The notes beneath the pieces were generated by a model that made no database searches, was not told the origin of the DNA, and saw only the letters and a list, made by a program, of their open reading frames with translations. A DNA stretch of 64,000 nucleotides, taken from positions 3,596,001 through 3,660,000 of the forward strand of contig CP036290.1 of the NCBI GenBank assembly GCA_007750655.1. Direction: 5' to 3'. A program made the translations under genes and the position numbers. This DNA is from Rohdeia mirabilis. Its GTDB lineage: Bacteria > Planctomycetota > UBA1135 > GCA-002686595. Positions within the stretch are counted from its first letter, which is position 1. Every line of letters begins with the position of its first letter. Below are positions 27,053-36,126 of this stretch, in pieces.

Positions 27053-28264
27053 CTACGAGCCGAGCGGCAGGTCGTGCAGCCGCGCCACGTCCGGCAGCGC
27101 GCCCACGAGCGGGCGCAACCAGTCGCAGAAGGACGGATCGATCCGCCCCGGCCCGAGGAGGTAGGCCTCCGGCAACAGGCGCGTGTGTCCGGCCACCGAC
27201 TCGAGCGGCGCGAGGCGGTAGTCCACGGCGTACCCGGGACCGGGTCGACGTTCGATGACCACCGTTCCGTCCGGCCCTCCGTCGAGCGCGTACCCCACGG
27301 CGCGCCGTCCCACTTCGCGGGCCTCGAGCGCGTCGACCTCGGAGGTGCAGCCGACGAACGCGCGCTGCAGGTAGCCGAAGGTGTCCGCCCGCACGCGCTC
27401 CTTCTCGACGCCGATGCGGGCCAGGGCGCGCTTCACGTGGACGGCCAGCACGTCCCCGAGCGCCCCCGAGCCCGACAGGGTCATGTTGCCGTGCTGGTCC
27501 ACGTCGTCGGACTCGTACCAGGTGCGGCCGGCGGGCGCGCGGATGCCTTCGGAGACCGCCACCACGCAGCGGCCGTACTGCTGGTAGACCTCGACCACCT
27601 GACGTTCGAACGTGTCGGGATCGACCTCGACCTCCGGCGCGTAGACGAGGTGCGGTCCGTCGTCCTCGAAGCGCTTCGCGAGCAGGCTGGCCGCCGTCAA
27701 CCAACCCGCGTGCCGCCCCATGATCACGTCGATCTTGACGCCGCCGAGCGAGCGGTTGTCGAGGTTGTCGCCCATGACCGCCTGGGCCACGAAGCGCGCC
27801 GCCGAGCCATACCCCGGGCAGTGGTCGGTGACCTCGAGGTCGTTGTCGATCGTCTTGGGGACGTGGATGAGACCGAGCTCGTAGCCAGCGCGATCGGCGG
27901 CCTCGGCGAGCAGGTGCGCCGTCTCCGACGTGTCGTTGCCGCCGATGTAGCAGAACCAACGCACGTCGAGTTCGGCCAGGCGCTCGAGCGCGCGCCCGCA
28001 CTCCGCCTCGGAAGGCTTCTTGCGCACGGAGCGCAGCGCGGCGCAGGGCGTCGACGCGACCCGCTCGAGGTGCGCCGGATCCTCGGCCGAGAGGTCGACG
28101 AGATCGCCCTCGAGCAGGCCCTGGATCCCGCGCCGGGCCCCGATCACCCGGCGCACCTCGGCGCGGCCGCGAGCGGCCTCGACGATGCCGACGAGGCTCT
28201 GGTTGATGACGGCGGTGGGTCCGCCGGACTGGCCGACGAGCAGGGAGCCGGAGCGCTTGGACAC
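27053..28264 (-). CDS. pfp: Pyrophosphate-type 6-phosphofructokinase
   Basis: This is a cytosolic glycolytic enzyme making fructose 1,6-bisphosphate. The product is 403 residues from GTG 28264 (VSKRSGSLLVGQSGGPTAVIN). Phosphoryl-donor residues argue for PPi: the GGND111T loop has Asp where ATP enzymes have Gly (GGDGT), and VPK137TIDNDL has Lys where ATP enzymes have Gly. The sugar-binding MGRHAGWL and AVSEGIRAP segments are intact. The Asp usually preceding the donor-specific residue is Asn (Asn110), which is unusual. PPi enzymes work reversibly, which fits with the ion-pumping pyrophosphatase at 4845-6941. It is divergent from the tRNA-Leu gene. Confidence 0.85.
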   Translation of the reverse strand: MSKRSGSLLVGQSGGPTAVINQSLVGIVEAARGRAEVRRVIGARRGIQGLLEGDLVDLSAEDPAHLERVASTPCAALRSVRKKPSEAECGRALERLAELDVRWFCYIGGNDTSETAHLLAEAADRAGYELGLIHVPKTIDNDLEVTDHCPGYGSAARFVAQAVMGDNLDNRSLGGVKIDVIMGRHAGWLTAASLLAKRFEDDGPHLVYAPEVEVDPDTFERQVVEVYQQYGRCVVAVSEGIRAPAGRTWYESDDVDQHGNMTLSGSGALGDVLAVHVKRALARIGVEKERVRADTFGYLQRAFVGCTSEVDALEAREVGRRAVGYALDGGPDGTVVIERRPGPGYAVDYRLAPLESVAGHTRLLPEAYLLGPGRIDPSFCDWLRPLVGALPDVARLHDLPLGS

Positions 28265-28399
28265 GGGTGGTTCGAAGGGTGCGTGGTCGCTCGCGCGTCG
28301 CGGACGCGGGAGGGGGCGGGGGCGGCGCGGAGAGTGCTCGAGCCCTGGGCTCGCACGTCCCGCCGGCCCCGAAGGTGAGGAACGCGGCGCGGCGCGGGC

Positions 28400-28427
28400 T
28401 TGACCCGCGCCCTGGCACTGGTAGAGT
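28400..28427 (+). promoter_or_regulatory. Sigma70-type promoter of the tRNA-Leu gene
   Basis: TTGACC (28400-28405), a 16-bp spacer, then TAGAGT (28422-28427), 42 bp before the tRNA. This is one of the two best housekeeping-type promoters in the window. Confidence 0.7.
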
Positions 28428-28469
28428 GCCGCGCTCGCTGGTGCTTTCGAGGCCAGCGACACCCTCGGT

Positions 28470-28556
28470 GCCCGGGTGGCGGAATTGGTAGACGCGCCAG
28501 ACTAAGGATCTGGTGCCCTCACGGGCGTGCTGGTTCGATTCCAGTCTCGGGCACCA
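28470..28556 (+). tRNA. tRNA-Leu, anticodon AAG
   Basis: An 87-nt type II tRNA. The 7-bp acceptor stem pairs gcccggg with ctcgggc (one G:U), the discriminator base is A, and CCA is encoded. The D arm contains ggaattggtagac. The anticodon arm is ccaga-ctaagga-tctgg, so positions 34-36 read A-A-G. A long variable arm (tgccctcacgggcgt) marks Leu. The T arm is gctgg-ttcgatt-ccagt (one G:U). An adenosine at position 34 would need TadA-type deamination to inosine to read CUC and CUA as well as CUU; most bacteria use GAG for this box. Confidence 0.95.
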
Positions 28557-28730
28557 CACATCTCTCCTCGCAGGCTTCTCTCCCCCGCCGGACCTGGTGC
28601 TGGCGGCGGTCGATCGAGAGCGGTCGATCGAGAAGGTGGGGATGCGGCAGCACGGGAAGCTGCGCGCGAGCGGCGACCAGATGCTGCGCGCCGGCGGCAG
28701 GAGCGAACCGCCAGCGCCCCACCGCAGGTC

Positions 28731-30764
28731 TCAGGGCTTCGAAGCCTTCGAGTCGAGCACGAAGCGCGCGTCGATCTCGAACTCCTTGTCCGCCAGTTCG
28801 AGTGCCACCAGGGCGCGCTCGATCCCGGCCAGGTAGGTCAGGTGGCGGTCGATGTCCTCCACCATCTTCGGCATGTGCTCGGCTCGGAACTGCTCGCGGA
28901 AGACGTCGATCTCGTCGAGCACCAAGGTCTCGAGCTGCGCCCCCACCTCGAGCGACGACAGGTTGCCCCAGACCTCGTTCGGGAAGTGCTGGGCGAGGAG
29001 CTTCTTCTCGATGCGCGGGCGTTCGACGTCCCAGTCGATCAGCGAGAGCACGTCGTCCTGGGCGCGCTGCACGAGCACCTTCTCGAGGTCGCCCCGCACG
29101 GCCGCGGGGTCCATCCAGACCATGGCCGAGATCGCGTCCAGTCCGCTGCCCATCATCGCCGTGAAGTCGTCGCGACCGGCCAGCGTCGACTCCTCGCTCC
29201 CCGCCAGTCCCTTGAACAACTCGCCGATCATGCGGAAGTTGTTCGTCACCACGAACACGTCCTGTGAGACGCCCGTCGCCACGTGGCCGGTGCCCGTCAC
29301 GAACGGCGACCAGTACTCGGTCAGCGGGAAGCCGCCCTCGCCCTTGTTCGTGTAGATGCCGGGCGCGCCGTCGCGCCCCTGCAGACCGAGGCGCGGCGCG
29401 TTGCGCGCATCCTCGAGTCGGTTGAGCAACGCGGCGCGGCCCGGCTCGGTGCTGTAGAGCAGGTTCACGTCGTCGACCCACAGCGCGATCGCCCACGCGA
29501 GCGTCGCGCGCCCGTCGTTGGGCGCGTCGGACTCGAGCAGCGGATAGCGGTTCGGGCCGATGATGATCGCGATGCGGTCCTTGAACGCGGCCTCGAGGTC
29601 CGAGATGAGCGGATCGATCGTCGCGTAGCCGAAGATCGGCTGAATGATCTCGGTCTCGAGGTTGTCGATCATCGCGCGCTCGGCCGAGTTCACGATCTGG
29701 CGCAGGAGTTCGCCGAGATCGATGTCCAGGTAGACGACGAGGAACGCGTCGGCCGGAGCGAGCTGCCCCACGCGCTTCACGACGGTGCGCTGATCCACCG
29801 CCTTGCGTCGATAGATTCGCCGCTGATCGTCGGTGAGCGCGCTGATGTCCCAGCTGCCTCCAAGGGCGAGTGCGGCCAGACCGGAATCCAGCGCGAGCGT
29901 GCCCGCCACTTCGGAGACCGCACCCAGCGAGACGAGTCGTCCGAGCAGCGCCTCCATGAAGTCCGGACTGCGCGGGTCGGGGAAGGCTCCCTCCACGCCG
30001 AGCAGCTCGGGCAAGTGGTCGGAGCGCACGAACAGCTCGAGGTCGTCGCCGCTGTCGCTCGCCCGCTTCGCGATCTCGTCGTGGTAGCGCGGGCTGACGA
30101 AGAACGACTCCTGGCCCTTGGTGCGCTCGAGCGTGCGCGCGGTCGCGGGGAGGTCGGGACCGTTGCTGATCACGATCACGTCGTTGATGCGCGTGAAGTA
30201 CAGGGGCTCGACGAGTTCGCCGCCGCTCAGCGCGATGACGCCGTCGGTCTTCGTGGCCGTGAAGCCCTGCGCGTCCAGGCCGAACAGACCGGGCCGCTCC
30301 AGCGCGGCGTAGGCGGCCTTGCCCACCCAGTTGCAGCGGCCCAGCGCGACCCACTCGGTGCCGCCGGGGACGTCGCGATCGAAGTACGCCGCCACGCCCA
30401 GATCGGAACCGCCGAACGCCGCCAACGGGTGGGTCGAGACCGGCAGCTGCGCGAGCTGCTCGGCGATCGTCGCGCGCAACTCGGCGTACTTGGTGGCGAG
30501 ATCGGCGAAGGCGGGCTCGGAGGCGAGCTGCCCGAAGGGCCCGTCGGCCAGGTCCTTCGCCCGCCGCAGGCCCAGCTCGGCGTCGAAGGCGCCCACCAGG
30601 TCGGCGCGCGCGGCGAACATGTCCACGTCCCGCGGGACGAGCGTGGCCACGTCGAACTCGTAGTCCCCTTCGATCGGGCTGAAGAGGAAGGTCGAGAAGG
30701 CGAAGTACCCGGTGAATCCGAGGACTCCGAGGACGATCAGGACGGGGCGCAGGAAGCGTTTCAT
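28731..30764 (-). CDS. Large membrane-anchored periplasmic protein, unknown (DUF3352-like layout)
   Basis: This encodes 677 residues from ATG 30764. One N-terminal transmembrane helix (FLRPVLIVLGVLGFTGYFAFSTFLF) holds a large soluble domain. The body mixes helices and strands: LVPRDVDMFAARADLV, THPLAAFGGSDLGVAAYFDRD, DGVIALSGGELVEPLYFTRINDVIVISNGPDL, DAFLVVYLDIDLGELLRQ. The repeated pattern of a strand with a short turn (VALGRCN, FTRINDVIVISN) resembles DUF3352-type proteins, which assess protein-bound quantities in planctomycetes and cyanobacteria, but I am not sure of the family. No catalytic motif is seen. It stands alone, divergent from the aminotransferase gene. Confidence 0.65.
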   Translation of the reverse strand: MKRFLRPVLIVLGVLGFTGYFAFSTFLFSPIEGDYEFDVATLVPRDVDMFAARADLVGAFDAELGLRRAKDLADGPFGQLASEPAFADLATKYAELRATIAEQLAQLPVSTHPLAAFGGSDLGVAAYFDRDVPGGTEWVALGRCNWVGKAAYAALERPGLFGLDAQGFTATKTDGVIALSGGELVEPLYFTRINDVIVISNGPDLPATARTLERTKGQESFFVSPRYHDEIAKRASDSGDDLELFVRSDHLPELLGVEGAFPDPRSPDFMEALLGRLVSLGAVSEVAGTLALDSGLAALALGGSWDISALTDDQRRIYRRKAVDQRTVVKRVGQLAPADAFLVVYLDIDLGELLRQIVNSAERAMIDNLETEIIQPIFGYATIDPLISDLEAAFKDRIAIIIGPNRYPLLESDAPNDGRATLAWAIALWVDDVNLLYSTEPGRAALLNRLEDARNAPRLGLQGRDGAPGIYTNKGEGGFPLTEYWSPFVTGTGHVATGVSQDVFVVTNNFRMIGELFKGLAGSEESTLAGRDDFTAMMGSGLDAISAMVWMDPAAVRGDLEKVLVQRAQDDVLSLIDWDVERPRIEKKLLAQHFPNEVWGNLSSLEVGAQLETLVLDEIDVFREQFRAEHMPKMVEDIDRHLTYLAGIERALVALELADKEFEIDARFVLDSKASKP

Positions 30765-30920
30765 GGGCGGCTGGCAGCGAGCGGCGCGTGGACGGGGCGC
30801 ACGCCGGCGGCCCAGGACCATACGGGGTGGCACGGCGGGGTCCCAAGACGCGCTCCGGCTTCCCGTCTTCCCTCCCGCCGACGGATGCCGTCGGGCGTCC
30901 GCGTCCGTATCCTGTCGGGC

Positions 30921-32129
30921 ATGCGGGTCTCGCAACGCGCCGAGCGAGCCTCGGCCTCCATCACTCTCGTCCTCTCCCAACGGGCCAAGGAGCTGCGCTC
31001 GAGCGGCCGCGACGTGGTGGACATGTCCGTCGGCGAGCCCGACTTCCCAGCGCCGCCGGTGGTCCAGGAAGCCGCGGTGGCGAAGGTCCGCTCCGGCGAC
31101 GTGCGCTACACGCCCGCGGCGGGAACACCCGAGCTACGGGCGGCCGTGGCACGGCACCTCTCCGACACGCGCGGCGTCCCGTTCGCGGCCGAGCAGGTCT
31201 GGATCGGCCACAGCGCCAAGCACGCGCTCTCGACCGCGTGCCTCGCCCTGTTCGATCCCGGCGACCGGCTGCTGCTGCCCCAACCGGGCTGGCTCTCCTA
31301 CGACGAGATGGCGTTGATCGCGGGCCTCGAGCCCGTACCCGTCGCTCCCCCGCCCGCGGTCGACGGCGGCAGCACGACGGGCGGTCCCGACCTCGACGCC
31401 CTCGAACGGGAAGCGGCGCGCGGCGCTCGCGCCCTGTGGATCAACACGCCGTCGAACCCGACCGGCTACGTCTGGAGCCGCGACGAGATCGCGGGCGCCG
31501 TCGAGATCGCCGTGCGCCACGACCTCGTCATCCTGAGCGACGAGATCTACCGCCGCCTCGTGTACGGCGAGCGCCCGTTCTGCTCGCCGGTCGAGGTGGA
31601 CCCGCGCGCGCTCGAACGCACGGTGATCGTCGACGGGGCCTCGAAGGCCTTCTGCATGACGGGCTACCGCATCGGGTTCGCGGCCGGTCCGAAGGAGGCG
31701 ATCGTCGCGCTGACGAAGATCGGCAGCCAGATGGCCGGCTCCCCGAATGCGATCTCCCAGGCGGCCTACCTGGCCGCGCTCGCGTCCGAGCCGCCCGAGG
31801 TCGAACGGATGGTCGCGACCTACCGCGAGCGCCGCGACCGACTGACCGAAGGCCTGCGCGAACTCGGCCTCGCGTTCCCCACGCCGCACGGCGCCTTCTA
31901 CGTGCTGCCCGACGTGACGCCGTGGTTGGCCGGAGCCGCGGACGCGCAACAGCTGTGCGCGGACCTGCTCGAGGAAGAGGCCCTGGTCCTCGTCCCCGGC
32001 AGCGCGTTCGGAGCCCCGCGCCACGTGCGACTGTCCTACGTCCTGTCCGACGAGCGCATCGCGTCCGCCCTCGAACGCCTGCGCCGCTTCGCCGAGCGCC
32101 GCGGTCTGCTCTCCGGCACGGCCTGTTAG
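30921..32129 (+). CDS. Class I/II PLP-dependent aminotransferase (aspartate aminotransferase-like)
   Basis: This encodes 402 residues from ATG 30921, 7 bp after a tatcct box. Fold type I signatures are present: VDMSVGEPDFPAP near residues 33-45, the NTPSNPTG loop near residues 175-182, SDEIYRRLVYGE, and the PLP Schiff-base lysine K242 in GASKAFCMTGYRIGF. The last part has the Arg that binds the substrate carboxylate in RHVRLSYV. The closest type is the bacterial aspartate/aromatic aminotransferase subgroup Ib. Substrate (Asp, Tyr, Phe or other) cannot be fixed by sequence. It is followed 31 bp later by a nitroreductase gene, probably co-transcribed. Confidence 0.92.
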   Translation: MRVSQRAERASASITLVLSQRAKELRSSGRDVVDMSVGEPDFPAPPVVQEAAVAKVRSGDVRYTPAAGTPELRAAVARHLSDTRGVPFAAEQVWIGHSAKHALSTACLALFDPGDRLLLPQPGWLSYDEMALIAGLEPVPVAPPPAVDGGSTTGGPDLDALEREAARGARALWINTPSNPTGYVWSRDEIAGAVEIAVRHDLVILSDEIYRRLVYGERPFCSPVEVDPRALERTVIVDGASKAFCMTGYRIGFAAGPKEAIVALTKIGSQMAGSPNAISQAAYLAALASEPPEVERMVATYRERRDRLTEGLRELGLAFPTPHGAFYVLPDVTPWLAGAADAQQLCADLLEEEALVLVPGSAFGAPRHVRLSYVLSDERIASALERLRRFAERRGLLSGTAC

Positions 32130-32160
32130 ATTGAGCGTGCGCGCGAACGGGGGCGATTCC

Positions 32161-32832
32161 ATGGACAAGGACGGCAAGCGGAAGAAGCAGGCGTCGAAGT
32201 CGGACGGTTCGCGTCCGGCGGACACGGAGGGTGGCGACGCGGCCGAGGAACCGCGCCTCGTCGCGCTCGACGGCGACGCGTTGGCCGCGGTCGACGGTCT
32301 GTTGCGCGGTCGCCGCACCGTGCACGAGTTCCGCCCCGAACTGCCGCCGCGCGCGCTCGTGGACGAAGCCCTCGACCTGTCCCGCTGGGCGCCGAACCAC
32401 AAGCACACGACGCCCTGGCGCTGGTACCGGCCGGGACGGCGCACGATCGAGAAGATCTGCGGTCTCAACGCGCGCACCGTGCGCCAGACCAAGGGTGAGG
32501 AGGCGGCGCGCAAGAAGCTCGAGCGCTGGCTCAAACTGCCCGGTTGGCTGCTGCTGACCGCGCCGGTCAACGAGGACGACCCGCTGCGCCACCAGGAGGA
32601 CTACGCCGCCTGCTGCTGCGCGGCCCAGAACTTCATGCTGGCGCTGTGGGCGCGCGGCATCGGCTCGAAGTGGAGCACCGGTCCGGTCACGCGTCACCCG
32701 GAGCTGTATCAACTGCTCGGCATCGATCCGATGGCCGAGCACGTGGTCGGCATCTTCTGGTACGGCTTCCCCGCGCAGCTCATGGAGGGCCGGCGCGAAC
32801 CGCTCGAGAAGAGCGTGATCGACCGGCCGTAG
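32161..32832 (+). CDS. Nitroreductase family protein
   Basis: This encodes 223 residues from ATG 32161; a TTG at 32131 is possible but gives an Arg/Gly start without support. After a charged Lys/Ser/Asp-rich N terminus (~35 residues), the FMN nitroreductase fold begins: LLRGRRTVHEFRPELPP, DLSRWAPNHKHTTPWRW, then QNFMLALWARGIGSKWSTG and VGIFWYGFP. The ACCCAA triple Cys before the central helix is odd. The reaction is probably NAD(P)H-dependent reduction of a nitro, quinone or enone substrate. The 3' end meets the HD gene on the opposite strand with only 11 bp between stops. Confidence 0.85.
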   Translation: MDKDGKRKKQASKSDGSRPADTEGGDAAEEPRLVALDGDALAAVDGLLRGRRTVHEFRPELPPRALVDEALDLSRWAPNHKHTTPWRWYRPGRRTIEKICGLNARTVRQTKGEEAARKKLERWLKLPGWLLLTAPVNEDDPLRHQEDYAACCCAAQNFMLALWARGIGSKWSTGPVTRHPELYQLLGIDPMAEHVVGIFWYGFPAQLMEGRREPLEKSVIDRP

Positions 32833-32843
32833 GGGCGCGCCGA

Positions 32844-34229
32844 CTAACCGACGCGATAGGCGTTGCGCGCGCCTTCGAACTCCTCGAGCGCCACCTTCTG
32901 GATCACGGCCAGCGTTCCACGATCGTCCGTGTCGGCGAGCACGTAGAACTTCCACAGGTTGCGGTAGGACTGCTCGAGGTCGGCCAGGCGCGGCACGCGG
33001 TCCGCGTACTCGCCCAGAGGTCGCGGCTCGCGTTCGCCCGGCCAGAGCACGTGCGTCGCCGCTTCCTTGAGCTGCATGCGTGCCGCCGGGCAGTAGACGA
33101 TCACGTCCACGTCGCGGCCGGTGGCGAACGCCGCGGCCTCGCGGATGCGTTCCTCGGCCGCGCGGCGGGCGGCGAAGGCGTCGCGCGCGAAGAAGCGCGT
33201 CACGAGCTGGCGTTGGGCGTCCTCGTTCTCGTAGCGCGGGAAGACGGCGGCGCGCTTGTAGAGCACGCGCTGGCGCACGCCTTCGACGAGCCGGCGCACG
33301 CGAGCCGCGAGTTCGGGCTCGCCGGCCTCCGCGCGCTCGACGAGCAGTGACAGGAGCGAATCGTCGGTGCGGTCGAACAGGGCGTCGTCCTCGATCAGAC
33401 CGGCGCCGAGGACCGACTCGACGGCGCGCGCGATCATCGCACCCGCGATCACCTTCGCGTGGTGGTAGTAGACGCGCTCCGAGAAGTAGTAGCGCGCCTC
33501 GAGCATCCGCACGATCTCGGACAGGATGTCCTCGCGCAGCAACTCGCGCTTCGACAGGTCGATGTACAGGTTCCCGCTCTTGCGCTCGATCTGGAAGTAC
33601 GAACCGAGACGCTCGTCGACCGAGAGTCGCAGGCCCGTGAAGTAGGCGTCGCGCGCCAGGTAGTCGAGGATGTCCGAGCAGATCGTGTCGGACGTGAGTT
33701 GGGTCCAGTACGGCGGCACCTCGCGTCCACCGGGGCGCGGCGCGAGCACGGCCATCACGTCCTCGCGCACGCCGAACTCGTCGAGCCTGCGCCCCAGCGC
33801 GGTGTGCGCCCCCAGCGTGCGTTCGTAGCGCTCGGCCGAGTCGTGGCGCGCGATCAGCCCCGACTGGTCCTCGATGTTGTGACCGAACGGCATGTGCGTC
33901 ACGTCGTGGACCAGGGCCGCCAGGCAGATCACGCGCGCCTCCTCGTCCGCGATCCGCAGGTGGTTGCGCGGATCGAGCTCGAAGTTGCGGTTGACGGACG
34001 CGATCAGCTGGCGCGTGACGTGCAACGTGCCGATCGAGTGCTCGAAGCGCGTGTGCACCGCGCTCGGGAACACGAGGTAGGCGGTACCGAGCTGTTTGAC
34101 GCCGCGCAGTCGCTGGAACTGCGGCGTGTCGATCAGCGCGAGCTCCTCCGCGGTCAACAGCACGTCCCCGTGAACGGGGTCGCGCATGACGCTGAAGGGC
34201 TTCGAGTGGTGGCTCGAGGTGTTGGACAT
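32844..34229 (-). CDS. HD-domain phosphohydrolase, SAMHD1/dGTPase-like
   Basis: This encodes 461 residues from ATG 34229. The family start MRDPVHGDVLLTAEELALIDTPQFQRLRGVKQLGTAYLVFPSAVHTRFEHSIG is very close to the SAMHD1-type layout (metal His64). LAALVHDVTHMPFGH supplies the HD pair (His108, Asp109) and further His; SDILDYLARD supplies the last metal Asp. Enzymes of this type hydrolyse dNTPs to nucleosides and triphosphate or act on other nucleotides, and can guard nucleotide pools or defend against phage. The C-terminal ~150 residues (AARRAAEERIREAA...) are helical. No partner gene suggests a specific system. It starts 31 bp upstream of a divergent gene's 3' end region; its promoter lies in that narrow gap or inside its neighbour. 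Confidence 0.88.
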   Translation of the reverse strand: MSNTSSHHSKPFSVMRDPVHGDVLLTAEELALIDTPQFQRLRGVKQLGTAYLVFPSAVHTRFEHSIGTLHVTRQLIASVNRNFELDPRNHLRIADEEARVICLAALVHDVTHMPFGHNIEDQSGLIARHDSAERYERTLGAHTALGRRLDEFGVREDVMAVLAPRPGGREVPPYWTQLTSDTICSDILDYLARDAYFTGLRLSVDERLGSYFQIERKSGNLYIDLSKRELLREDILSEIVRMLEARYYFSERVYYHHAKVIAGAMIARAVESVLGAGLIEDDALFDRTDDSLLSLLVERAEAGEPELAARVRRLVEGVRQRVLYKRAAVFPRYENEDAQRQLVTRFFARDAFAARRAAEERIREAAAFATGRDVDVIVYCPAARMQLKEAATHVLWPGEREPRPLGEYADRVPRLADLEQSYRNLWKFYVLADTDDRGTLAVIQKVALEEFEGARNAYRVG

Positions 34230-34260
34230 CGACGGGGTGCGGAGGTGCGAGCGAGCGGAC

Positions 34261-36126
34261 TCAGCCCTGGATCTGCATGTACACGGGATTCGACGCCTGG
34301 ATCGGCAGGTAGGCGAAGAGCTGGAAGTCGAACTGGAGCACCATGAACGCGAAGAAGGCGCCCGAGCCGATCAGGTTCGGGTTGTTCTTGATCGGCACGG
34401 CGATCGTCCGTTCGCCGTTGAAGTCGAGGCTCCCGAACCAGCCCGGATGGAACAGGTACGACAGGAACACGGCGTCCGCGTTGAGCGGGAGCGTGACGCC
34501 CAGGTAGTTGATGCCGGGGAAGATTCCGCTCGACAGGTTGAAGATGTAGACCTGGCCGGGGTTCTGCGGCGACGAGAGCTGGAAGATCGCCTGGGTGCCG
34601 ATCTGCGGCACGGTCGTCAGCGCCAGCGTCGTGCCCACGAGCGGCGGAACGTCGGCGTCGTTGACCACGCCGGGCGTCCCGAGGTCTCCGGTGCCCCAGG
34701 CGGTGACGGCGTCGGTGAAGTTCGCGACGCTGGACGGAGCGAAACGGTCGATGCGTTCGTCGGCGACGCCGGGATCGGCGCTGATGTTCGCGCCGCCCCA
34801 GTCGACCCGGTCGATCGACGCGAAACTGGGGGTCAGCAGCTCCACCCAACCCGTCCCGTTCGGCAGCGCGAACTGCTCGAACGGCAGACAGATGTCGACC
34901 AACACGTTGCCGTTGCGTTGACGCACGCCGTCCACGCCGATCACGACGTACTCGCCCGCGCGCACGAGCAGGTGGCTGTCGATGTTGATCGTGGTTGCGC
35001 CCGAACGCACCTTGCACCCGAACAGGTCGAGGTCGCCGCCGGTGGTGTTCGTGACCTCGATCCACTCGCCGAAGTCGTCGCTGGAACCGACCGGATCCAC
35101 GAGGAACTCGCTGATGACGAGGTCACCGGCCGCGGGCGTCGTCCCGGGGTTCTCGTGGCAGGTGTACGCGGTCTCCAGTCCGGTCGGCGTCGTCACGGTG
35201 AAGCCGACGCCGTCGCTCGCGAGCACGAACGTGCCGTCGGCCGAGGTGAACGCGCCGGCCTGGGTCGGCGACGGCGAGCCCTGGTTGCCGCGCGTCGTCG
35301 ACAGGATCGGGCGGCAGTTGGTCGTGCTGTTGAAGCGGTTGCAGATGGTCTTGGTCGGGTGGCCGAAGCCCGCCCCCACGCCGGCCGACACCGCGACGAA
35401 GCTGGGGTCGAAGTTGGCGATCGCGGCCGTGCTCGAACTCGTGACCGAACCGTGGTGGCTCATGACCAGCGCGTCGATCTGGCCGACGTTGGCCGAGACC
35501 GGGCCCTCGACGTCCGCGGTCCCGTTGCCGCCCGCCGTCAGATCGCCGCCCACGTAGAACTCGAAGTCGCCGTGGCGCACGAGCACGGCCAGACAGAGAC
35601 CGTTCTCCTCCTGGCTCGTGCCGACGACGGTCACGGTCCCGGTCGCGTGCTGGCCGTTGATCGCGATGCACTCGATCTGCGCACCGCCGCCGAGCGCGAT
35701 CGTCGCCCCCACCGCAGGCGTGACGCGCAGCGCGCCGGCGGCGGCCTTGTACTGGACCTCCTGCGTGAGCGTGCTCGGCAGGAAGTCGCCGCGGTCCCAA
35801 GCGGCCACGTTCGGAGTCCACCCCGCGGCGAAGACCTCGTCCGTGCCGCCGCAGTGGTCGGCGTCGTAGTGGGACACGATCGAGTAGTCGAGGTCGGTGA
35901 CGCCGATCGACGTCAGGTAGCTCGTGATCGTCGGTCCGAAACCCGGTGCGCCGCCGTCGATCAACACCCGCGTTCCGTTCGGCCCCTGCACGTAGATGCA
36001 CGAGCCCTGGTCCACGTCGATGACGTGGATCTCGAGGTCCTGGGCGACGGCGCGGCCGACGAGAACGACCTGCGCGAGGAGAACGCCGAGGAGCGCGAAC
36101 GCGAGGCGCGGGAGGGGCACGAACAT
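34261..36126 (-). CDS. Secreted metallo-beta-lactamase-fold protein with lamin-tail domain
   Basis: This encodes 621 residues from ATG 36126 with a signal peptide ending at AVA-QD. Residues ~22-270 are a ComEC/Rec2-type metallo-beta-lactamase fold: HVIDVDQGSCIYVQGPNGTRVLIDGG and the metal motif SHYDADHCGG near residues 85-94, then SHHGSVTSSS. Residues ~330-450 form a lamin-tail domain (GDLVISEFLVDPVGSSDDFGEWIEVTNTTGGDLDLFGCKV). The final ~150 residues (LTTVPQIGTQAIFQLSSPQNPGQVYIF...) look like a beta-rich domain found at the end of secreted planctomycete proteins. A secreted nuclease or phosphodiesterase is the likely role. It is the only gene in its transcript; the HD gene follows 31 bp downstream. 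Confidence 0.8.
   Translation of the reverse strand: MFVPLPRLAFALLGVLLAQVVLVGRAVAQDLEIHVIDVDQGSCIYVQGPNGTRVLIDGGAPGFGPTITSYLTSIGVTDLDYSIVSHYDADHCGGTDEVFAAGWTPNVAAWDRGDFLPSTLTQEVQYKAAAGALRVTPAVGATIALGGGAQIECIAINGQHATGTVTVVGTSQEENGLCLAVLVRHGDFEFYVGGDLTAGGNGTADVEGPVSANVGQIDALVMSHHGSVTSSSTAAIANFDPSFVAVSAGVGAGFGHPTKTICNRFNSTTNCRPILSTTRGNQGSPSPTQAGAFTSADGTFVLASDGVGFTVTTPTGLETAYTCHENPGTTPAAGDLVISEFLVDPVGSSDDFGEWIEVTNTTGGDLDLFGCKVRSGATTINIDSHLLVRAGEYVVIGVDGVRQRNGNVLVDICLPFEQFALPNGTGWVELLTPSFASIDRVDWGGANISADPGVADERIDRFAPSSVANFTDAVTAWGTGDLGTPGVVNDADVPPLVGTTLALTTVPQIGTQAIFQLSSPQNPGQVYIFNLSSGIFPGINYLGVTLPLNADAVFLSYLFHPGWFGSLDFNGERTIAVPIKNNPNLIGSGAFFAFMVLQFDFQLFAYLPIQASNPVYMQIQG

Noticed and set aside
32844..34229. 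Phage-defence dNTPase
   Set aside because: The HD/SAMHD1-like motifs are clear, but there are no defence neighbours, and such enzymes also have housekeeping roles.
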